Shown here piece after piece: positions 57,530 through 64,000 of a stretch of DNA of 64,000 bases. The translations under genes were made by a program, and so were the position numbers. A model generated the notes under the pieces. That model saw only the letters and a program-made list of their open reading frames with translations. It was not told the DNA's origin and ran no database searches. How positions within the stretch are numbered: position 1 is the first letter of the stretch; each line of letters begins with the position of its first letter. The DNA comes from Aptenodytes patagonicus (taxonomy: Eukaryota; Chordata; Aves; Sphenisciformes; Spheniscidae), in assembly GCF_965638725.1 (NCBI RefSeq), contig NC_134951.1, forward strand, positions 4,340,001 through 4,404,000. Direction: 5' to 3'.

Positions 57530-57715
57530 ATTTCACTGTGAGGGTAGTAGATTGCTGAGAGAGGGGCCCAGGGATGCTGTGGACTCTCCATCTTTGAAGT
57601 TATTCAGAGTTCAAGCAGGCAAGGCACTGATCTGAATGTCATAAGTTGGGCAGAAATTTGGACTAGAGACTTCCACATGTCATTTCCAACCTGAATCACT
57701 CTATTATTCAACGGG
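57530..57715 (+). mobile_element. Old CR1 3' end, plus strand
   Basis: 'gaggggcccagggatgctgt', 'ggactctccatctttgaagt', 'tattcagagttcaagcaggc' then 'catttccaacctgaatcact' and 'ctattatt' is the diverged 3' end of a CR1 element. The terminal ATTCTATG repeats have decayed. Confidence 0.7.
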
Positions 57716-58284
57716 AAGTTCCTGCTTCCATGTTCTTTTGCTGCTCCATCCCACGTTGGCAGGCTTATGGGCTTGTCACCACCTTTGTGGTGCCTTCACC
57801 CTGGATGTGGCTTGGACAAGGAAGGTCGAAGATGCCCCTGTACAGGCTAGCCCAGACCAATGGGCCATCAAGCAAGATCTCGCTACCCACAGCTCACCTG
57901 CTCTGCCCTCTGTCATCAGGCAGGAGTAAATGGAGGACAAAACAGGTGGTCTTGGGCTGAGCTCAATCCTCAGCTGTGCACCATGGCTCCAGAGAGCCCT
58001 GGGCTGCTCCAAGCCCTGCATTAGTTGGGAATTGTAGCCACACTTCCCATGGGACAGGCGAGATGTCACCTCCAACACACCAGAGCAGCTGAGGGGCTGG
58101 AGGCCACCATCTGCCCTTGCTGCCCGGGCTCCTTGTGGGGGGACTCAGCACAGGCACCGCTTCTCCTGGGTAGTGGGACCAGTGGGACCAATACTGACCT
58201 CTCCCCCATAGGCGAGTAAGGTGAGGCTGTCATGGATGGGGCAGGAGGGAGCTAGGTGAGGTCTTGTCACTTCCCTTTAACCAC
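57716..58284. other. Unassigned sequence
   Basis: No gene, RNA or recognisable repeat was seen between the old CR1 end and the solo LTR. Confidence 0.5.
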
Positions 58285-58879
58285 TGTCATGGTTTAACCC
58301 CAGCCGGCAACTAAGCACCACACAGCCACTTGCTCACTCCCCCGCAGTGGGATGGGGGAGAGAATCGGAAGAGTAAAAGTGAGAAAACTCGTGGGTTGAG
58401 ATAAAGACAGTTTAATAGGGAAAGCAAAAGCCGCACACGCAAACAAAGCAAAACAAGGAATTCATCCACTCCTTCCCATGGGCAGGCAGGTGTTCAGCCA
58501 TCTCCAGGAAAGCAGGGCTCCATCACGCATAACGGTGACTTGGGAGGACAAACGCCACCACTCTGAATGTCCCCTGCTTCCTTCTTCTTCCCCCAGCTTT
58601 ATCTGCTGAGCATGACGTCATCTGGTGTGCAATATCCCTTTGGTCAGCTGGGGTCAGCTGTCCCGGCTGTGTCCCCTCCCAACTTTTTGTGCCCCCCCAG
58701 CCTGCTCGCTGGTGGGGTGGGGTGAGGAGCAGAAGAGGCCTTGACTCTGTGTCAGCACTGCTCAGCAATAGCTAAAACATCCCTGTATTGTCAACACTGT
58801 TTCCAGCACAAATCCAAAACACAGCCCCATACCAGCTACTGTGAAGAAAATTAACTCTACCCCAGCCAAAACCAGCACA
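58285..58879 (-). mobile_element. ERVL-type solo LTR
   Basis: A 595-bp solo LTR with TG...CA termini and a perfect 5-bp target duplication (accac at 58280-58284 and 58880-58884). It is of the same family as the LTR in AvBD11 intron 2, with a different internal indel pattern (no AAT microsatellite). In its own orientation (minus strand) it keeps a full TGACGTCA element (58613-58620), a degraded TATA zone and an ATTAAA polyadenylation signal near 58.41 kb. No internal viral sequence is present. Confidence 0.92.
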
Positions 58880-58942
58880 ACCACCAACACACCCAGGTGG
58901 TACAGAAAGCACGGCGGGGGCACCAGGGGGGACCAGAGGCTG

Positions 58943-59015
58943 GGGCCAGTGGCGCAATGGACAACGCACCTGACTACGGATCAGGAGATTGCAGGTTCGA
59001 CTCCTGCCTGGCTCA
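58943..59015 (+). tRNA. tRNA-Arg (ACG)
   Basis: This is a 73-nt cloverleaf like the other ACG copies, with GATTGC where they have GACTGC before the T stem, and discriminator A instead of G. A and B boxes are intact. Unlike the 54.8- and 57.3-kb genes it has no TTTT in the following roughly 70 bp, so termination may be inefficient. It lies 64 bp beyond the solo LTR. Confidence 0.94.
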
Positions 59016-59429
59016 CTCTCAAACTGCCTGGCTCTCGCGGTGGTGACAGGGGACAGCTGTCTTCATGAGGTCCTTCCCCTTCCAGGCTTTTTTCCCATCT
59101 CTCTGTCATCAGCATCACAGGAGCATCACCTCGAGAAACACCTCGTCAAAGCTGTGAATGTGCCACCTGCTTCAAGATCCACCACTCCCCAAGTCCTTTT
59201 TGCCCTGGCCTGCTGACCTCCTAGACTGCTGAGCAGCAGGATTGCTTCTGAGGTCTCCGAGTGTGTGTTTTCCTCATAAGCCCTATGAAGATCTCCCGTC
59301 TGTCTCCCTGAGCACTACTGAGTGAAAGCTGGCTGAAGCCTCACTAGTAACAACTGTGGGTAAGGGGTGGGTGGAAAGTGGGCTGGGACATTGGGCTTGA
59401 AGGGTTGTGGTCAGGGGCTGGAAGTGCGA
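59016..59429. other. tRNA-Arg flank and unassigned sequence
   Basis: The first 90 bp ('ggtggtgacaggggacagct', 'ttccaggcttttttccca') resemble the downstream flank of the 57.3-kb tRNA-Arg, showing that tRNA and flank were copied together. The remainder is unassigned. Confidence 0.5.
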
Positions 59430-59930
59430 ATGGTGGTTAATTTCTCCTAGTGCTCCTCAGGGGTCAATGCTGCCACTGATAGTATCGAACATCTTCACTG
59501 ACAATACTCAGTAATGGGATAGGATGAATCCTATATGAGTTCACGGATGACACCGATGGGGAGGGGAGCAGTTGACACTGGCAGGGACGGGTGTCATTCA
59601 GAGTGACCCGGACAAGGTAAACACCATGTCCTGCCTCTGGGATGGGATAACCCCATGCAGCACTACAGACTGTCAAGAAAACAGCTGTGCAGAAAAGGGC
59701 GTAGGGGGTCCTGGAGAACAACAACTTGAACAAGAGTCAGCAGTGTGCCCTCGCACCCGTGAAGGCCAACTGCATGCTGGGCTGTCCTACCAAGAACATA
59801 GCTACCAGCTCAAGAGGAAGGACTATTGCTCTCCATCCAGCACTTCTGAGACCATCATTGGGGCACTGTGTCCAAGACTGTCCTCCTCAGTACAAACAAG
59901 ACACTGACAACATGGAGCAAGTCTAGCTTT
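59430..59930 (+). mobile_element. Old CR1 fragment, plus strand
   Basis: 'gtcattcagagtgacccgga', 'ataaccccatgcagcactac', 'caagagtcagcagtgtgccc' and 'aaggccaactgcatgctggg' follow the central-to-C-terminal CR1 ORF2 order. Its frame is broken by stops and small indels. Confidence 0.7.
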
Positions 59931-60130
59931 GTCCTTTTCCACACTTTTCCACACCTCTTTGAGCTTTTCCCCTAGTTAAAGTTTTTTAAAGCCTGCTGGC
60001 AGACATGCTTTTGCCTCTTCCTGTCTGATATACCTTGTAGTCTCCTGAGCAATCCTAATTCCTAAAAGAAGGTTGCAAATTTATAAAAGTGAGGGGTCTG
60101 AGATGCCCGGGTGCTGCACCCCTCCACCCT

Positions 60131-60202
60131 GACCTTGTGGCACAAGGGCAGCGCATCTGCACCTGGATCACAGGGTTGGGTGTCTGAATCACGCTGAGGC
60201 CA
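60131..60202 (+). pseudogene. tRNA-Trp pseudogene
   Basis: It aligns with tRNA-Trp from GACCTTGTGGCACAAGGGCA onward, but the anticodon arm reads ATCTGCACCTGGATCACAG with no CCA in a proper loop, and the T loop is GTCTGAAT. Both 5' flank (CCCTCCACCCT) and 3' flank (gcaaggcatcgacaaactgt, compare gcaaggcattggccaactat at 53.82 kb) match the other tRNA-Trp units, making it an older whole-unit copy. Confidence 0.85.
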
Positions 60203-60649
60203 GGCTTGGGACAGGGCTGCAGGCAGGTGGCCTGTCCGTGCTTTCCATGGGGCTCATTGATGTTGCATGCAGAACTTTGCAAGGCATCGACAAACTGTGA
60301 CAAGATGGATGTGGGCCTCAGAGGTGATTGGGGACCAGAGCACATGATCAGCCAGGACAGCCTGAGGGTGCTGGGTCTGTCCAGCCTGCAGGGAGCCGTT
60401 CAGGAGGCATCTCCATTCTGCTGTGGGATTTGCTGTGATGCCCCTGGCTGTGGTGTGGGCCCCAGCTCTGCCCATTTTGGGGTGCCCAGCTCCGCTGAAA
60501 GATCTGGAGGACCTCTTTCATTCCTGCAGGGCAAGAGGACGCCCCAGCACTTTTGCCCCCCGCAGAAGGCCCAGGAGGATGGATGATGGGCAGGAGAAGA
60601 AAGGCCCTCGCGGAGGGAGCAGGAGGAACAACCGCCAGGCTAAAAGTGT

Positions 60650-60722
60650 CGAGCCAGGCAGGAGTCGAACCTGCAGTCTCCTGATCCGTAGTCAGGCGCG
60701 TTGTCCATTGCGCCACTGGCCC
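60650..60722 (-). tRNA. tRNA-Arg (ACG)
   Basis: A 73-nt cloverleaf on the minus strand, identical to the 54.77-kb gene in the left arm, with the same downstream ACACTTTTA terminator. All box and stem elements are intact. It is an inverted-repeat partner copy. Confidence 0.96.
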
Positions 60723-61150
60723 TGACCCCTCACCAGCCCCGTGGCCCTGGCAGGCTGCCCGCATCCTTCGCTCTGTAGAACATCCTCTGCGCTCAGCACA
60801 AAGACACCAAGCAACATCCAATGCAACATCAACCAGTGAGGAACATCAGCCGGGCTGCCAGCCGCTGACTTCAGCCCCCTCGGCCCCCTGGTCCAGCCGC
60901 TTTGCTTTGCCTTGTGATTCAGCTTAGGCACTCTGTCTCTGTGCCCTGCCACAGTGACAAGGCTGGGAGACCCCGTCAGAGATCAAATTGTAGCCAAGAT
61001 AAATGGCGTTCCTTGGTGTCCTCTTGAACGCCAAGGAAGTCATGTCTTCATAGAAACCTACCACACTGGCCAAGAGTGGTCTGCCCTCGGTAAAGCCACG
61101 GTCACTGTTTCCAGTCATCATCACATCCTTCCTTCATTTGGGCATGGCTT

Positions 61151-61516
61151 TCAGGAGTATTTATTCCATAGTCTCCACCTGGGCTCTGAGGTGGGGCTGA
61201 CCAGATTAGAGCTCCCCAGATCCTCCTTCTTACTCTTCTTGAAAAAACTTCTCATGTTGTTCATCAGAAACCTGTCTCTATTTCCATAATCCTCCACTGA
61301 ATAATTGTCCTTGATCCCCTCCAGAAATCCCCTGGACTGACGGTACCACCTCACGTTTCCCTCCCAGGCAAATATTGCCTGAGGGTAAGTCCAGGTCCCC
61401 CCCGAGTGACTGAGCATGCAGTTATGAAGCTTCTTGCACTTTTCTGAGGAAGACTTCACTTTCTTCGGCTTGTTGATGAGGCAAACTGTGGCACCCACCA
61501 GAACACGTCCCTGCAT
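61151..61516 (-). other. Open frame of 121 codons in the right inverted-repeat arm
   Basis: This is the mirror copy of the frame at 53969-54316, beginning six residues earlier (MQGRVLV) because the sequence differs just upstream. The shared part appears unchanged between arms. No domain is recognised and no transcription signals were seen. Confidence 0.2.
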
Positions 61517-61725
61517 TGGCCTCCACTCTGGTCATAGACCCATAACCTCCAACCAGCACAGCACCTGGCTGAAAAGAAAGCTCCGGGCATCACGTTTCCC
61601 CCCAACCATTCCTGAGGTGTCCCCCTATAGTTGGCCAGTGCCTTGCAGAATCCCTGCCCCACGCGCAGAGCAGCCCCACAGAAAAGCAGGGGCAATACAG
61701 AGGGTGGCGAGCGGTGCCCCAAGGC

Positions 61726-61797
61726 TGACCCCGATGTGATTCGAACACACAACCTTCTGATCTGGAGTCAGACGCGCTGCCCTTGCGCCACGAGGTC
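61726..61797 (-). tRNA. tRNA-Trp (CCA)
   Basis: A 72-nt cloverleaf on the minus strand, the inverted-repeat partner of the 53.67-kb gene. Acceptor, CTCCAGA anticodon loop and TTCGAAT T loop are intact. Confidence 0.95.
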
Positions 61798-62005
61798 AGG
61801 GTGGAGGGACACAGCCCTGCGGCACGGATCCCGGCCTAGGCGGTGGGGATGTCCTCTCCATGGGGGCCACCTCAGGGGTGTCTGGGCAACCCCAACAGAA
61901 GGGCTATGGGAGGTGGAGAGGACAGGGCCACGCCTTGAGGAGAGGGTGGCCAAGTCCTGCCCACAGCGTGGTGACCCGGCTGGAGGGTGAAAGCCCATGG
62001 AGGGA

Positions 62006-62481
62006 TGGGGCAGAGGTGCAGAGGGAACAGCATGGGTCCAGGATATGTGGGGGCAGCTGAACTCAAAGCACACTCCATCCTCCTGTTGGGAGGAAGGTGA
62101 CCCCAGACAGGCCGTTTAAAAGGCATGAGGGTCAGTCCTGCCACAGGGCTTGAGGTGGGTGCTGTGCATCTGCCAGGTGAACGGGGCCTCTCTCCCCAGG
62201 GAGGTGGTGGGCCACCATCCCTCCTGTCCCTCTGGAGACACCACACACAGGTGCTTGTTTCTGCTGGGATAGGCCCTGCAGGGCTGCTCTGGGCAATGGT
62301 CATGTTTAGGCCTTCCTCCTCTGAAGTACCTCATTTAGAGCCCTCCTTGCAGGCTTAGCAAGGCAGCTGGCAAAGATGCTCCCACTCCTTTGTCAGATGA
62401 ATCAGAAGTCCCCTTCCTTCAAAGAACAGCCCATGGCCATAAAGTCTGGGATGACATTTGGGCATGGAATCCCCCAGCCCT
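62006..62481. other. Unassigned sequence between tRNA-Trp genes
   Basis: No gene or repeat was recognised. Overlapping chance frames occur on both strands. Confidence 0.5.
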
Positions 62482-62553
62482 GACCTCGTGGCGCAATGGT
62501 AGCGCGTCTGACTCCAGATCAGAAGGCTGTGTGTTCAAATCACACCGGGGTCA
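62482..62553 (+). tRNA. tRNA-Trp (CCA)
   Basis: This is a 72-nt cloverleaf outside the inverted repeat. It differs from the arm copies at the D loop (GCAATGGTAGCG versus GCAAGGGCAGCG) and T arm (GTGTG-TTCAAAT-CACAC, fully paired). Anticodon CCA is intact. The flanks do not obviously match the other units, except for CCCTGACCTC just before it. The first T run downstream (TTTTT) is about 60 bp away. Confidence 0.95.
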
Positions 62554-64000
62554 GGATGTCCCACCTCCTATGGGGTAGGACTGTGAGATGGGCATCTCAT
62601 GGGCAACTTGTTTTTGCCCTCCCACTCTGCACCCGACCACCCTGGTGACAGAAGGCAGAAGAATCTGATGAACGAAGGAGGGCAAGGTCCTTCAGGGTGC
62701 TTGCACTGTTCCTAACCCTGTACCAAAAAACTAAGTGCGGGTCCTTCTGTGACTCCCATTCTCACTTATCTGATGAACGTAGACCTAAGGGCTCCTACCC
62801 CATGTCCCGAAACTCCTGATGTGTCACAGATGGGTTGAGTGAGCAGAGGATTTTCTCGGTGGCTGTCCTCCAGATGTCGCTACCTCACTGTTGTTTAGTG
62901 TCCTTGGCTCTTCCAAACACAAATAAGCAAGGGGAGCACCCAGAGGCCGGGGACGTGTCTCCTGACTGTGGACCAAATGCGCATAGCTGTGACATGGGGG
63001 AAACATCACAGCTGGAATCTGCACGTCCCAAATCCTGTACGTGCTGAGTGCATTCACTCAGCTGCGATCGCTGCTGAACCAGGGGCAAGATTTATACCAC
63101 CACTCTGTCTCTGTAATGTGATTTTCTGTCCCTTTAACTTCTCTGAATGGAAGGGAACTCAGGTACTTCCTTTTGCAGATCTTCCACAGCTGAAAAAAAA
63201 CAATATAGTACAGGTTGCTAGATGCTTTTGCTGGGAGTGCTAGCACACTCTTGAAAGAATGGTATCTGGTAAGAAGTATTATTCTGGTATACTTCTGGTT
63301 AGAAATATTATCTTCACTGCAGCCAATGGGACCAGTTTTTACAGTTCATAAAAAATGCTGAGATTTACAATTATTCTCACTCTTCAACGGGCTGAAATTT
63401 TAAGACTTTTTAAAGTCTTTTTTTTAAAAGCAGGAGTGACTTGAGTCACAATATAGGCAAGAGCTGGCTGGTGATGAGGTTTAGTCAATGGGACAGTTTA
63501 CCAGGCAGCAGAACTTGATGTCTCCCATGCAAGGAAAGTTGTTATAGATTACTTAATAACCAAATTATTTAATAACCTTGAGGCTCTTTGAATTTTTGTA
63601 GTTAAACGCTCTACCTTGCATAAACAAGGAAATTTTTAGTCATATCAGATAGGGAAGTGTGAGGGAGAAAGGCTTAAAAATATTCCATAAAATTGTAAAT
63701 CCTTGTAACAAATGCTGTTTCAGATATATCTTTATTTTCCAATGAAAATCCAGTTTTCAGAAAATTGTGATCAGTCCTATTGAGGTCCATTATACAAAAC
63801 AGTTTACTCTAAATATTGACATATAATAAGCTTGACCAGAGAAGGACATGAAGCCTGTGAGCACAAGCCCAACTTTCCTGAGTTGGGACCCCTGCTCACA
63901 GCACTAGATTGGGTGCAGCTCTGAATTTTCTGTGTCTGGTGAAAATGATTACAGAAACTTGAAATATATTGTCAGGCAATGACGATTTTTTTCTGGCTGT
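62554..64000. other. Gene-poor right edge
   Basis: No gene, tRNA or repeat was recognised. The last 700 bp are AT-rich. The window ends before any further defensin exon can be seen. Confidence 0.5.

Larger units (their letters stand above)
60481..62005. repeat. Right arm of a large inverted repeat
   Basis: Reverse-complement partner of 53485-55013, containing tRNA-Arg(ACG), the open frame and tRNA-Trp(CCA), all on the minus strand. The inner edge is at GGTGCCCAGC. Similarity becomes patchy beyond about 61.89 kb, with a small deletion or insertion near 61.90 kb relative to the left arm. Confidence 0.9.

Overview
The window reads as avian nuclear DNA. Three beta-defensin genes match chicken AvBD13, AvBD12 and AvBD11 closely in residues, exon layout and intron phase. 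The interspersed repeats are bird-type: 5'-truncated CR1 LINEs ending in ATTCTATG-like tails, and two ERVL-type solo LTRs with 5-bp target duplications. The sequence is not simply chicken: all three defensins carry many substitutions, and this LTR family is one I associate with non-galliform birds. A neoavian species is my inference; I cannot name it.

Layout. 1-19.3 kb: no recognisable gene. It holds an old CR1 scrap, one young CR1 and a 588-bp pyrimidine tract whose repeat unit changes step by step. 19.35-20.8 kb: AvBD13 (minus). 27.68-28.8 kb: AvBD12 (minus). 38.25-41.2 kb: AvBD11 (minus), a two-domain defensin with a sense-oriented solo LTR in its second intron. 43.48-43.72 kb: a further cysteine-rich exon on the same strand with a good splice acceptor in the AvBD phase. 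I do not recognise it as any chicken AvBD; its frame runs into a TA microsatellite, and no signal-peptide exon was found. 30.9-45.9 kb also contains five young CR1 fragments. 52.9-62.6 kb: a tRNA cluster with four intact tRNA-Arg(ACG), three intact tRNA-Trp(CCA) and three decayed copies. It lies amid old CR1 pieces and a second solo LTR, and is partly organised as two inverted arms of about 1.5 kb separated by about 5.5 kb. 62.6-64 kb: nothing recognised.

Function. The defensin genes encode secreted, disulphide-bonded host-defence peptides of innate immunity (established for the family). Each has one exon for the signal peptide and one exon per defensin domain, joined by phase-1 introns. AvBD13 and AvBD11 have TATAAA boxes 74-82 bp before the start codon. 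All defensin exons lie on one strand, as expected of a tandem cluster. The tRNA block is a separate Pol III domain; whether it acts as a boundary to the defensin cluster is speculation.

Limits. Everything was read by eye without alignment software. Splice sites are inferred from consensus and homology, and repeat edges are approximate to a few to tens of bases. Most long open frames in the window are chance frames or repeats.
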